NCBI GenBank assembly: GCA_014155875.1
Contig: JACEFZ010028322.1
Location: 28,501-92,500, forward strand
DNA length: 64,000 bases
Direction: 5' to 3'
Source: Cepaea nemoralis
Lineage: Eukaryota; Mollusca; Gastropoda; Stylommatophora; Helicidae
The position numbers were made by a program, and so were the translations under genes. This document shows, one piece after another, positions 52,535 through 63,431 of the stretch (position 1 is its first letter; every line of letters starts with the position of its first letter). The notes beneath the pieces are model-generated. The model did not search any database. It was not told where the DNA came from and worked only from the letters and a program-made list of their open reading frames with translations.

Positions 52535-54215
52535 TATTGATATTAGGACATTAGAGAAACGACGTTCTAACCTTAGAGAAAGGACGTTCTAACATTAGAG
52601 AAATGACGTTTTAACATCAGAGAAATAACGTTCTAACATCAGAGAAAGGACGTTCCAACATCAGAGAAAGAACGTTCTAACATTAGAGAAAGAACGTTCT
52701 ACCATTAGAGAAAGGACGTTCTACCATTAGAGAAAGGACGTTCTAACATCAGAGAAAGGACGTTGTAACATTAGAGAAATGACGTTCTAACATCAGAAAT
52801 ATGACGTTCTAACATCAGAGAAAGGACGTTCCAACATCGGAGAAACGACGTTCAAACATTAGAGAAAGGACGTTCTACCATTAGAGAAAGGACGTTCTAG
52901 CATCAGAGAAAGGACGTTGTAAAATTAGAGAAAGAACGTTCTAACATTAGAGAAAGGACGTAATAACATTAGAGAAAGGAAGCTCTAATTTCAGATAAAG
53001 GACGTTCTAACATTAGAGAAAGGACGTTCTAACATTATAGAAAGGACGTTCTAACATTATAGAAAGGACGTTCTAACATTAGAGAAAGGACGTTCTACCA
53101 TTAGAGAAAGGACGTTCTAGCATCAGAGAAAGGACTTTGTAACATTAGAGAAAAGACGTTCTAACATTAGAGAAAGTACTTTCTAACATCAGAGAAAGGA
53201 AGTTGTGACATTAGAGAAAGAGAAAGGACGTTCTAACATCAGAGAAAGGATGTTCCAACATTAAAGAAAGGAAGTTCTAACATCAGAGAAAGGACGTTTT
53301 AACATTAGAGAAAGGACGTTCTTACATTAGAGAAAGGACGTTCTAAAATTAGAGAAAGGACGATCTAAAATTAGAGAAAGGACTTTCTAACATTCGAGAA
53401 AGTACGTTCTAACATTACAGAAAGGAAGTTTTAACATTACAGAATGGACATTCTAACATTAGAGAAATGACGTTGTATCATTAGAGAAAGGACGATCTTA
53501 CATTAGAGAAATGACGTTCTAACATTAAATATAGGACGTTCTAACATCAGAGAAACGACGTTCTAACATCAGAGAAAGGACAATCTAACATTAGAGAAAC
53601 GACGTTCTAATGTCAGTGAAACGATGATTTAACATTAGAGAAAGGACGTTCTAACATTACAGAAAGGACGTTTTAATATTAGAGAAACGACGTTCTAACA
53701 TTAGAGAAACGACGTTCTAAATTTAGAGAAACGACATTCTAACATTAGAGAAAGAACGTTCTAACATTAGAGAAAGGACTTTTTAACATTAGAGAACGGA
53801 CGTTCTAATATTAGAGAACCCCCGGGAAGGTTAACCCGGTCAACAAATGCCCGCAGAAGTCGGATGTGTCGGCCTAACGTCGCAAGAACGCAGCTCTGCT
53901 GTAAACAGGCACAACGCAATCGCATCCGGAAAAAAAACTCCGGATGAACGAAGAAGAAGAAGAATATTAGAGAACGGAAGTTCTAACATTAGAGAAACCA
54001 CGTTCTAACATTACAGAAAGGACATTCTAACATTATAGATACGTCGTTCTAACATTAGAGAAAGCACGTTGTAACATTAGAGAAAGGACGTTCTAATATG
54101 AGAGAAAGGACGTTCTAACATTAGAGAAAAGGACGTTTCTAACATCATAGAAAGGACGTTCTAACATCAGAGAAAGGACGTTCTGACATCAGAGAAAGGA
54201 CGTTCTAACATTAGA
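52535..54215. repeat. 22-bp satellite, about 70 copies
   Basis: Unit ggacgttctaacattagaga plus aa, with a clear 22-bp rhythm and moderate divergence. A degenerate lead-in starts near 52430. A 143-bp SINE-like insertion at 53820-53962 interrupts it. Confidence 0.95.
53820..53962 (+). mobile_element. 143-bp SINE-like insertion with 13-bp target duplication
   Basis: The target duplication aatattagagaac occurs at 53807-53819 and 53963-53975. The insert opens ccccgggaaggttaacccgg, holds a perfect hairpin catccgga/tccggatg near its 3' end and finishes with (gaa)n-type repeats. A structured 3' end with a short repeat tail and a long target duplication fit LINE-mobilised insertion. No clear A/B boxes. 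Confidence 0.8.
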
Positions 54216-54224
54216 AAACCGACT

Positions 54225-54365
54225 AGAGATGACACCAGCACACAGAGACAACACCATCGCTAGTCAGCACTAGAGATGACACCAGCACACAGAGACAACA
54301 CCATCGCTAGCCAGATATGGCCAGCAGTCTAGAGATGACACCAGCGCACCGAGACAGCAACAGCA
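54225..54365. repeat. Approximately 51-bp tandem repeat, 2.5 copies
   Basis: agagatgacaccagcacaca plus gagacaacaccatcgctag recurs at about 54226, 54270 and 54330. Confidence 0.85.
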
Positions 54366-54369
54366 CTGG

Positions 54370-55030
54370 ACTGTTCACACAAACCGTGCCGGGCTAACAG
54401 ACAAGAAACGACCCCGTAGATGTTGGAAAAACAACACCAGGGTGATGATAGATGGCGGGAATTGAATCCGCGAGCCAGAACTCCAGGGAAATAAGGCCGT
54501 TTGCCGGAGCCCAGGACGGCAGCGCACCCCGATCAATACCCGCGGGTAGCGGTCGCAGGAAGACATAAATATGGCGGGATCAGTTGGGAAGATGTTTGTT
54601 TTGTGTGGAAGCAGTTGACGAAGAAGATGGAAATATATCATGCTGAGACTCCGTAGTTTGATGTTTTATGTGGTAATAGGCAGCAATAGGGAGATATGGC
54701 TGTATGAGAGCCCACGGCTGTCAGAAATGTGTTATGTGTGATGGTGAGAGATGACAGGAAAGGATGAAAGGAAAGTATGTAACACCGCGGAAGTCAGAAA
54801 TGTTTTATGTGGTCACGGCTGACAAAGGGGGAACTTAATATAAGTATGGGAACCGATAAAGGTCATAATCATGATTTCATGATCAACTTCACATATGATA
54901 GACAGTTAGACAGATGGAACAAAGACGGACAGACAGACAGATGGAATAGAGACATACAAACATACCGACAGATGGGATAAAGGCAGACAACCAAATAGCC
55001 ATACAGACAGACAGTCATACATACAGGAAG
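54370..55030. other. Sequence with a possible tRNA-like SINE head
   Basis: The minus strand near 54480-54460 reads gcggattcaattcccgcc, resembling a B box, without a convincing A box. The rest is unique, with gacagaca-type strings from 54900. No gene. Confidence 0.35.
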
Positions 55031-55033
55031 GAG

Positions 55034-55036
<3 letters not shown>

Positions 55037-55096
<60 letters not shown>

Positions 55097-55290
55097 TGCC
55101 AGACTGATAGGCAGACAAGACAAACGAATAGACGAACGCAAAGGCAGACAAACGGACATAGAAACCAATGGATATGTCTGAGAACGGACAGGCCGACAGA
55201 CAGACAGACATGGACATGACTAAGGACGGACAGGCAGACACACAGACATGGACATGACTGAGGATGGACAGGCAAACACACGCACGTTCA
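55037..55290. repeat. (GA)n microsatellite and approximately 50-bp GGACAGGC repeat
   Basis: (GA)27 at 55038-55092, then tggacatgactgaggacgga plus caggcagacacacagaca, about 2.5 copies to 55280. Confidence 0.92.
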
Positions 55291-56155
55291 AGCCCAGGCC
55301 CAGATTGATGTGCTGGGCCGTGTTACGTTCAGTAGTTTGCCATGGCGTTCTGAACGAGAAGTCAAGGCCGACAACATAGACTGATATACATAAACAATAA
55401 CAAGGCATACATAACATAGAAACAGACAGACGGATAAAGACACAGCCACACAGAAACAAGAGGAATGACACAATTAATGATGACAAACAAGGGCTTAATT
55501 CAAAGACCCAACAGCTAGGGCTTATATAAAATACAGACTAATATAGACAGAAACAAACAAAGCAGACGCAGACAGAAAGCAGACGCAGACAGAAAGAGAC
55601 AATCAGCATATCAGACAGACAGAGGTATAAACACATAGCCACACAGAAACAAACAGACAAAAGGACACACTGAATGAGACAAACAAGGGCATAAAGATTC
55701 ACAGACACGACTGCAGGGGCATATGCCCGCCCCAAGGACGGGCGATCGGGAAACTCCCCAGTCCAACAGGGGTCACTACCGCATGCACATCTCTGTGACG
55801 TGTGCCCATGTTTATGTGACAGGGCGGCCATGTTTATGTGACACGGCCACAGTGTTTATGCGAGGACATGGCGAGGCGATTGCCGCCGAGTGCTGTGATC
55901 TGTGACTTCTGGATACCACAAATCAACACCAGCCGACAACACCCCTGCCATAAGGGACATGAGAGAAATGAAAGCAGACCTGCAGGACTCTCAGGGTGAG
56001 TTCAATACGCCGTACCCCGAGAAGACCAGGCAGCCAGCCGCTTGGGGTTGTCTTACACAACAATGGCGCACGTCCTTGGCAGGGCGGTTCCATCAACTCC
56101 ACGTTGATTTTCAAGGCAGTAATTTACCTTCAGTAGTTTGCCATTGCTTTCTGAA
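55291..56155. other. Insertion locus of the LTR retrotransposon
   Basis: Contains two pieces of the dispersed SINE core (cagtagtttgccat at 55329 and 56131), a diverged duplication around acaaacaagggc (55488 and 55680), and a GC-rich segment at 55700-56120 without recognised domains. The retrotransposon begins directly after the second SINE piece. Confidence 0.6.
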
Positions 56156-58322
56156 TGTCGTGTCCTCCTTTAAAGTGTCGTCCCTGGAGTGAGGAGATCC
56201 GACACCCACATTATAATATTATTTTTTTTTTTTCCCTCAATACTCTGGAGAATCCACCAGCTTCCGTCCAACACACTCCATCAGCCTATGGACACCTTTT
56301 CCTATCACTCTCACACTGTCGTACTATGCCCCCTTCTCATACTTCCCCAACGCAACATACTCAACAACTCTTACTTCTAGAAATTAATACAGATTAATTT
56401 ATTAAAATAAAAGTGTAACGTGTATGAGACGTGTATGCGAAGAAAATGTGTGATGTGTTCTATACAGTGTAGAGAATCTGACTCTCAGACATCAGCTCAG
56501 TCCGCTGATCACAGCAAAGATAGACCACAGCACGTTACGTCAGAACAAGTACGTCTCACCCGTTGCCGGAACCATCCTGCCGGATACTGCTTTGCTTCTG
56601 TAGACCTCTGGTAATCCCATTTCATGAACATGAGAAATAGACACCGGTGGTATGAACAGTTACTTATGGACCGGATTCACTCTACACAATGTCCGTTCCT
56701 AATGTTCTCTAACCAACTGCACAAGTTCTTTTCTAGTGTTTACACAGTTAGTAAAGTTAAGTGTTAGTCGACAGATCATCCTCGTTGCACATCGAACCAT
56801 TCAGTCCGCAAGTGCTAATTACTAATGTTAATTGTTACTGTACTAACACTAGTTACTCTTAACCGGTTCTCGGTTCGTTACCACTGTTTAATGCTGTATG
56901 GTGCAACTGTAATCTTCACTATGTTGGGTGAATCAACCTCCCTCTAGCTTTAGTCACGTCTGTAAGCAATCTTTATTGATTGCCGAACTGGTGTTCTTCA
57001 GACTGGGATTTTCTTCCTTCCCAAAACTTTATTGAGCTTCCTTGGATCTGGTAGGGAACCTAGGATAGAAACAACACACCTGGTGATAGTACTAGTTCAT
57101 GATTCTTTCGGCTGAGTGTAAGCCTATCACCTTGCCTAATGATCGTTAGCTAACTAGACTTAGTCATAGAGCAGATTAGCTACCCACCTAGAATCGAATC
57201 AGGTTATGACAAAGAAAAAATCAGCAAACAGAATGTGGAACCCCTCCCACAAGGGACACCTACGGGAAATCCCAATTATCCCTCATTACTCAATTCTCAA
57301 CTAGTAAAGCTTATCAACACTTCACTAATCTATTCTAGCTAACAGAGTCAAGTATCACTTCCCTACTCTAGCTAGTTTCCACTAACAGTGCTAATCATCA
57401 CACTATAGTTTAACAAGGCTACTGCCTAAAGTAATTATAACGAATATATTATAATAGGTTATACCTTAAATGGCACCACTGCAGTCCTATCAATCATATC
57501 TACATCTGCCATTATAGGCACGTGTAAAATTAAGTCACTAATTAACACACGGTAGATATTATTTCCACTAGGCGCTGCCGTGCCCTGGCACTCTGACTAA
57601 AGCATAATTTCAAGTCCTCCCTAGCTGGTCACAACTAGAGTTTATATGGCAAACTACCAAAGTTGTCCACGTGACTTTATCCTCTTCTCCCCCACACAGG
57701 TGTTATTTGGACATATCAACCATTTGCAAGGATCTATTTCTCCGGGCTTAAATCCTGTCAAAGTTGTCAGTAATTGTTAAGATTCTCAAAACAAGCCAGC
57801 GAATTTTGTGACGACTTCCAACAAACAGTTGCAAATAACCCCGTCAAACTCTTCATGTTCCGGAAACCAAGAATTGACATATGTACTGTTTTCTCCCTAC
57901 TAAGTACTTCCGTTTTACATCTGCCATTGTGATCTCACGGCTTCCATCTGCATTCAAATGTTGACAAACTTGTCAATCTTCTGTTCCGTGGTGACAATAT
58001 ATGTGATTCTAACTGGTAATGAACTGCCAACTCGGGGTATCCCTTCCTTCTCACTCAACACCCAATGTGTAGATGGGCTGACCCCACTGCTTCCATTTAC
58101 ATTCAAATGTAGACAAACTAATCAAGGCGATGCCAGGACCTGTCACCATCAACACCGACCGTTCCAAATCCGTTATAGATGTACACGTGCAGCTACAAAT
58201 ATTGTCCTGAGATTTTGACATCCGCGGTGTTTTTCCAGTTAGTAAAATAATGGTGCTGAAAAATACACGCCAAGCAAACGTCGGGAATATTTATCTGTTT
58301 AACTCATGGCAATCTCGCGACA
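56156..58322 (-). repeat. 3' LTR of the retrotransposon, 2167 bp
   Basis: Ends form the inverted pair TGTCG...CGACA (minus: TGTCGCGAG... and ...GGACACGACA). A polyadenylation signal AATAAA lies on the minus strand at 56403-56398. It aligns with 63432-64000 with one visible difference over 569 bp (one G fewer near 56669). No ORF of note. The length is large for a Gypsy-class LTR. Confidence 0.9.
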
Positions 58323-58337
58323 TAGGCCCCCTCTTAA
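58323..58337 (-). promoter_or_regulatory. Polypurine tract
   Basis: Minus strand taagagggggcc directly precedes TA and the LTR start TGTCGCGAG. This is the expected site of plus-strand DNA priming. Confidence 0.75.
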
Positions 58338-58386
58338 GAGAGTAGTCCATCTCACTCTTCTCCACCATGAGTTAAATCCAGATAAT

Positions 58387-59472
58387 TCATTCCTCTTCTT
58401 CAGGAACTGGGTGTCTTGACAAGAAGTCCGCTCCAACATTTTCCTTCCCAGGAATGTACTCTACTGTGAAATTATACGGTTGAAGTAACAACGACCACCG
58501 CATCAAACGTGCGTTGAGCTTCTGAGAAGTAGCCAGGAACATCAGGGGCTGATGATCCGACTGAACCCGAAACTTAACTCCATACAAATAGGGCTGAAAT
58601 TTTTGCACTGCCCATACGAGGGACAAGCATTCTCTCTCGACGGTTGAATAATTCCTCTCCGCCTGTAGAAGTTTCTTACTTGCGTATGCCACAGGTTTCA
58701 AAACCGAAGCATCGTCTTTTCCTTCCTGTAATAAAGCGGCTCCAATTCCAATCGCACTTGCATCCGTTCTCAACACAAATGGTTTGGAAAGGTCAGGGAG
58801 CTGTAATACAGGTTTGCTGACCAAGGCCTCCTTTAACTGACTATAGGCATTCTCACATTCTGGTGTCCAAATGATTTGATCCGGTAATCCCTTTTTCAAG
58901 GTTTCCGTCAACGGAGCTCCCAGTTCAGTGAAATGTGGGATAAATTTGTGGTAGAACCCACACAACGAGAGAAAAGATCGCACATCCTTCTTCGTTTTTG
59001 GCCTTGGTGCATTACTGATTTTCTCCAGGTTCTTCTCTTCTGAAACAATGTGTCCTGGAGTGATGGTGTGACCTAGAAATTCCAGAGTTTGGTAACCAAT
59101 CATGCACTTGGTTGGACGAGCAGTAAGCCCTGCTTCCTTGAGCCTATTAAACACTCTCTCCAAGGATTGTAAGTGGTCATCCAGGCTGTCACTGGAAATC
59201 AGAATATCATCCATGAATGAGATGATGGACGGATCCTGTAACGGATCTAGTAAAGTCCTCATCATGCGTGTAAACACACTAGGTGCATTGCTGAGTCCAA
59301 AGGGCATGACCTTGAATTCGTAGTGTCCACTGGGTGTACTGAAAGCTAACAGTGGTCGAATCTCCGGTTTGACTGGTATCTGATAGTACCCCCGACTCAG
59401 ATCCACCTTTGAAAAGTACCGAGCCTTATGGAGCCTAGCGAATAACTGAGTTGGATTCGGCAAAGGTTCCAC
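58387..59472 (-). CDS. pol: Retrotransposon pol part 2: RT core and RNase H (frame-broken from part 1)
   Basis: 361 codons. RT motifs: KVDLSRGYYQIP (Asp 24), VMPFGLSNAPS and the catalytic FMDD (86-89), then the TPGHIVSEEK thumb and connection. RNase H: TDASAIGIGA (Asp 237), VERECLSLVW (Glu 281), SDHQPL (Asp 306) and GADFLSRHP (Asp 349). Stop before the polypurine tract. The ATG at 59472 is not a real start. The preceding RT block (minus 59545-59486) is in a third frame, so two single-base shifts separate parts 1 and 2. As read, the element could not make a continuous RT. Confidence 0.88.
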   Translation of the reverse strand: MEPLPNPTQLFARLHKARYFSKVDLSRGYYQIPVKPEIRPLLAFSTPSGHYEFKVMPFGLSNAPSVFTRMMRTLLDPLQDPSIISFMDDILISSDSLDDHLQSLERVFNRLKEAGLTARPTKCMIGYQTLEFLGHTITPGHIVSEEKNLEKISNAPRPKTKKDVRSFLSLCGFYHKFIPHFTELGAPLTETLKKGLPDQIIWTPECENAYSQLKEALVSKPVLQLPDLSKPFVLRTDASAIGIGAALLQEGKDDASVLKPVAYASKKLLQAERNYSTVERECLSLVWAVQKFQPYLYGVKFRVQSDHQPLMFLATSQKLNARLMRWSLLLQPYNFTVEYIPGKENVGADFLSRHPVPEEEE

Positions 59473-59492
59473 CTGAAACTGTGTATGACTGT

Positions 59493-62060
59493 TCAGCAGT
59501 CCGGTAATCTATACACAACCTGTGTTCTCCACTTGGTTTGCGTAACAAAAACTACCCCCGCATTGTATGGGGATGTGGATGGTGCAATCACGTCATCCTC
59601 CAGCAGTTTTTGTATTTCCTCCTCCAGGGCCTTTTCTTTAGAGAATGGCACTGGGTAAACCTTTTGGCGAACAGGCTCCTGTGTGGTCAAAGTCATCTCG
59701 AACTCAACCAACCTCGTTCGTCCTGGTTTATCAGTCAGTATCTCCTTATGAGACTTGAGAACCTGGGTTATCCTTTCCCTCTCCTGGGAGGTCAGATCAG
59801 GGTTCACTTGTACATCCCTATAGGTTTCCTGGTGTACTAAGGGATATTCCCTGCCCTCGCTGGTTCCCACTTCTGTCTCCACTGCAACTGCCATTGCCAT
59901 GAGGTGAGCTGCCTTGTCTCCGGGTCTCTCTTCGTATTTCCGCAAGAGATTGATATGGAAAATCTTCGACTTTCCCCGGATCCGGATTTGATAGTTGGTT
60001 CTGGATATCACCCTTTCCACGGGAAATGGTCCTTGCCAACCTATCTCCAGTTTGTTGTTTCCCGTTGGGAGTAGCAACAAGACTTTATCTCCCACCTCTA
60101 GAGATCTTTCTTTAGACCTACGGTTGTAGTAAGCCGCATGTCTTTTCCTGGCCTTTTTCAAGTTTTGATTTGCCAGAGTCCATCCCTTGTGGAGTTTTTC
60201 TTTCAGTTCCTCCACGTATTGATAGGATGAGATCACTTCTTCTGACGTCCCCTCTTCAGTCCAACTCCTCAACATGGCTTCCAACGGTCCTTTGATTGGA
60301 CGACCAAACAGCAACGTAGCGGGTGGTAGTCCTGTTGAGCCATGAGGAACTTCCCGATAGGCAAAGAGTGCTGCTGGGATATATTCATCCCACCTATCAG
60401 GTTTTTCCTGCGCTAATTTCCTGAGCATTGTCATCAACGTGCCGTTGAAACGCTCTACTTGTCCATTGGCTTGAGGGTGGTAAGGGCTGGTATGTATGTG
60501 GTTAGAGTGAAACACCCTAAATACCTCCTCCATGAGTTTTCCACAAAACTGAGATCCATTATCCGTCAGAATTTGATCCGGAAAGCCTAATCTGGTAAAG
60601 GCCTCCATCAGTGCGTCCGCCACTCTTTTCGAGTCAATCGTGGTCAACGGTATAGCTTCACCCCACATTGTACAGCAATCCACCATTGTGAGTATATACA
60701 TGTTCCTCTTCCTAGTCCTGGGAAGTGGACCCACGATATCGATGGCTACCCTCTCGAAAGGAGAGTTCATGATGGGCATCTCACCCAACATCACCGGTGC
60801 TGTCCAGTGTTTCGGTGCCACCCTCTGGCACTCAGGGCATGACTTCACATACCGACGCACATCATCTGTCATTCCCGGCCAATAGTAGTGGCAGGAAATC
60901 CGCTGCATGGTGGCGGCAATACCCATGTGTCCACTAAAGGAGATGGTATGCCCCATATGAAGAATCTGGGACCGATGAGCTTTTGGGACGACCAACTGAC
61001 CGTATAGGTTGTCTCCCCTTCCTGCTCTCCTGTAGAGTATCCTATTCTTCATGTAGTACTGCCCCCGTCCTGGTGGATCAGCACTTTTCTGCAGCTTTTT
61101 GTAGCAAGGACGTAAAGTATCATCCTCACTCTGGGCAGTTCGTAGCTCCCCCGGCATTGGGTTAGTCACAATTGCGTCTGCCTCTTCCGTTTTCGTCTGA
61201 GAGCGAGTCTGCATTGCTCCCATATGAATTGGCTCCCTGGGCATTCCCAGAAAGACATACCGGCAACCTAGGATGACTGGAAAAATGGGATCGGTCAATA
61301 CAGCGGCCTTGATGGTGCCGGTGACGTACCTTGACCGAATCTCCACATTAGCAATGGGCAACTTCATGGTTACAGCACTCTTCTGTGCAGGCTGTATATC
61401 CAAGGTTTCACCTGTGAATTGTTCTGGATGTACTAGATCCGCAGAAATCACGGCCTCCCCGTCCAGTCCTGTGTCGTATAAACACTCCACTTGACGACCG
61501 TTAACCTCTACCAATTCCACTACAGGTGGTTTTTCCTGGTCTGGAGTCTCTTCCTCGGCCTCGACCTGTTCGGTGGGCTCCACCTTAGGTTTCCCTGAGC
61601 ACACGACGAATTGAGTGTCTCCTGACTTTTCCCTGCAGTCAATAGCATTGTGCGTGTTTGACTTGCATTCGTTGCACCATTTCCCTGTCCTAGATTTTCT
61701 ATTGTCGGACTTGAATGAGCTCTCCTGGTGGCGAGCTTCCTTGTTGACCTTGGCATTTTCCGTGACAACCTCCTTGGAAGTCACTTGACATGCTGCAAAA
61801 TGAGGGTTCTTAGCCTTCGATTTGCAGTCCCTCGTATTGTGAGAGGGTGACTTACAAATTGAACACCACTTCTCCGACCACGGTCGTTTAGGTGTAGAGC
61901 TTGAGGTGCTCTTGCTTCCCTCCTTCTTCTTCTCTGAACTATCCTCTGATTTTTTGCCCATAAGGTTCCCACTTTTTTGTTCCTGAGTTTTTGGCTTTCT
62001 TCTTGTCATGTTTCTCTTGACTTTTGGTGTTGGTGGAAAGGTTTTCCCCTGCCTCCCCAT
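59493..62060 (-). CDS. pol: Retrotransposon pol part 1: zinc knuckles, protease, integrase, start of RT
   Basis: An open frame of 855 codons. Residues 66-79 and 129-142 are two CX2CX4HX4C knuckles (CSICKSPSHNTRDC, CNECKSNTHNAIDC), normally part of gag nucleocapsid. The protease active site is LYDTG (195-198). The integrase zinc finger has His 371/378 and Cys 408/411. The integrase core is D441 (AIDIVGP), D500 (ILTDNGSQF) and E536 (NGQVERFN), an exact D,D35E spacing. The chromoviral/Gypsy-like GPF motif lies at 677-679 and the FHINLLRKY end at about 701-709. From about 770 the N-terminal RT sequence begins (EEEIQKLLEDDVIAPSTSPY). The frame is lost near 59546 just before the next RT block. Integrase therefore precedes RT. 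The overlap with gag suggests translation by frameshift. Confidence 0.88.
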   Translation of the reverse strand: MGRQGKTFPPTPKVKRNMTRRKPKTQEQKSGNLMGKKSEDSSEKKKEGSKSTSSSTPKRPWSEKWCSICKSPSHNTRDCKSKAKNPHFAACQVTSKEVVTENAKVNKEARHQESSFKSDNRKSRTGKWCNECKSNTHNAIDCREKSGDTQFVVCSGKPKVEPTEQVEAEEETPDQEKPPVVELVEVNGRQVECLYDTGLDGEAVISADLVHPEQFTGETLDIQPAQKSAVTMKLPIANVEIRSRYVTGTIKAAVLTDPIFPVILGCRYVFLGMPREPIHMGAMQTRSQTKTEEADAIVTNPMPGELRTAQSEDDTLRPCYKKLQKSADPPGRGQYYMKNRILYRRAGRGDNLYGQLVVPKAHRSQILHMGHTISFSGHMGIAATMQRISCHYYWPGMTDDVRRYVKSCPECQRVAPKHWTAPVMLGEMPIMNSPFERVAIDIVGPLPRTRKRNMYILTMVDCCTMWGEAIPLTTIDSKRVADALMEAFTRLGFPDQILTDNGSQFCGKLMEEVFRVFHSNHIHTSPYHPQANGQVERFNGTLMTMLRKLAQEKPDRWDEYIPAALFAYREVPHGSTGLPPATLLFGRPIKGPLEAMLRSWTEEGTSEEVISSYQYVEELKEKLHKGWTLANQNLKKARKRHAAYYNRRSKERSLEVGDKVLLLLPTGNNKLEIGWQGPFPVERVISRTNYQIRIRGKSKIFHINLLRKYEERPGDKAAHLMAMAVAVETEVGTSEGREYPLVHQETYRDVQVNPDLTSQERERITQVLKSHKEILTDKPGRTRLVEFEMTLTTQEPVRQKVYPVPFSKEKALEEEIQKLLEDDVIAPSTSPYNAGVVFVTQTKWRTQVVYRLPDC

Positions 62061-62952
62061 GTACCTCGACGAACCGTTCTGCTAATTTATTCACGAGGTC
62101 AATACGTTCCGCTCCTTGTTCTCCCAGGAACGTCCTGAGAGGTTTAGACATTTGCTTCTTCAGCTGGTCGACCACCATGAGCTCTTCCAGACTCTCATAG
62201 TCATGTGCGAACCCAGCCAAATCCATCCACTTATGGAGATAAGATTTAAGACGCAAACTGTAGGCGGCAAACAACTCTCCCGGTTCTCGTTTCGCTGCTC
62301 GAAATTTTTTCCGGTAGGTATGCGATGTAACCTCGAATCGTTTCAGCAGAGCCGTCTTTAATTCATCATAATTGTTCTCATGTCCTGGTGGCAGGCGAGT
62401 ATAAACCTCGTATCCTGTCCCGCGTAATCCCTGGGATAGCTTAAGATTCCATTTGTTACGCTCCAGACCCATAGCAACTGACATAGCCTCGAAGCGTTGA
62501 AGGTATTGGTCAATCTTCTCTTTGTCCTCCTCGTAGACCGCTAAAGGAAACTTCATAGCATGGTACCCATGTCCACCTACTGGTGTTGATCCTGGGATGG
62601 AGGAACCTCCAACTGCTCCCTCAGTTTCTCCATTAGATTGACTCTTCAACTCGAGTTCCCTCATCCGGTACTCGTGCTCCCTTTTCTGTGCTTCCTGTTC
62701 AGCTTCTAATTTCCTAGCTGCTTGCTCAGCTTCAAATTTCCTAGCTGCTTGCTCAGCTTCCAATTTCCTAGCTGCTTGCTCAGCTTCCAATTCCATCCTT
62801 CTCAATTCCAGCTCGGCCTTTCGATCTTCCCTTTCCGCTTGACGATACTCTCTCTCCACTTCTTGTATGTAATCCGTTAGAGCAGACCCAGCCAATCCCA
62901 TTTCCTCCCCCCTTGCCTTTAATTCTAACGTGCTAAGTTTAGGGGTGGCCAT
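61939..62952 (-). CDS. gag: Retrotransposon gag
   Basis: A start at 62952 (MATPKLSTLELKARGEEMG) is preferred over the upstream in-frame ATG at 63021, because the extra leader is hydrophobic and lacks gag character. The N-terminal third is charged coiled coil with four EQAARK(L/F)EA-type repeats (DNA repeat of 27 bp at 62690-62800). The capsid-like part contains YLQRFEAMSVAMGL, LPPGHENNYDELKTALLKRF and LAAYS-type helices, like other LTR-element gag proteins. The frame ends after KKWEPYGQKIRG at 61939, before any zinc knuckle. The knuckles lie in the next frame, which overlaps by about 120 bp and requires a +1 shift (or a 1-base assembly error in the A-rich overlap). Confidence 0.85.
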   Translation of the reverse strand: MATPKLSTLELKARGEEMGLAGSALTDYIQEVEREYRQAEREDRKAELELRRMELEAEQAARKLEAEQAARKFEAEQAARKLEAEQEAQKREHEYRMRELELKSQSNGETEGAVGGSSIPGSTPVGGHGYHAMKFPLAVYEEDKEKIDQYLQRFEAMSVAMGLERNKWNLKLSQGLRGTGYEVYTRLPPGHENNYDELKTALLKRFEVTSHTYRKKFRAAKREPGELFAAYSLRLKSYLHKWMDLAGFAHDYESLEELMVVDQLKKQMSKPLRTFLGEQGAERIDLVNKLAERFVEVHGEAGENLSTNTKSQEKHDKKKAKNSGTKKWEPYGQKIRG

Positions 62953-63199
62953 TATACAGAGAGGTAAGCTAGCAGGTCCAGTACAATATAACTGCAAATT
63001 ACTATACAGATATATGAACAAGTACTATAAATCTAGATATTACCACACACAGCACATTCACGCAGTGACGAGAGTAGAATCAGGACCACAGACCTATGCA
63101 GACGTGTGAAGTGTGAACAGGTAAGATATTAGTCCTAACCCCTATCCACATTCACTCTAGCTGGATTCTCCAAACTGATATCTCCCTCTTATAACTAAG

Positions 63200-63420
63200 G
63201 ATCCCGTGTCAAAAGACCCCGTTGTCAGAAGATCCCACTGTCAAAGGTTCCTGCTTGCAGGAGATCTCGCTGTCCAAGGATTCCGTTTACGGGAGATCCC
63301 GCTGTCCAAGGATCACGTTTACGAGAGATCTCGTTGTCCAAAGATCACGTTTACGATAGATCCCGCTGTCCAAAGATCACATTTACGAGAGATCCCACTG
63401 TCCAAATATCACGTTTACGA
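63200..63420 (-). repeat. Leader minisatellite adjoining the primer-binding site
   Basis: About seven units of 31-32 bp (minus: ctcgtaaacgtgatctttgg plus acagcgggatct). The unit next to the PBS shares its CTCGTAAACGTG half with the PBS. Divergence increases toward gag. Confidence 0.85.
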
Positions 63421-63427
63421 GCCCCCA
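63410..63427 (-). promoter_or_regulatory. Primer-binding site, tRNA-Pro-like
   Basis: Minus strand TGGGGGCTCGTAAACGTG lies 4 bases after the LTR end CGACA. The first 11 bases match the complement of the tRNA-Pro 3' end as used by many retroelements; the remaining bases do not. Confidence 0.7.
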
Positions 63428-63431
63428 GTAA

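Noticed and set aside
55902..56192. Plus-strand ORF with ctctcaggGTGAGT donor-like end as an exon
   Set aside because: No acceptor, domain or partner exon was found. The frame runs into the retrotransposon LTR.
58323..58386. Envelope-like gene downstream of pol
   Set aside because: Only about 60 bp lie between the RNase H stop and the 3' LTR.
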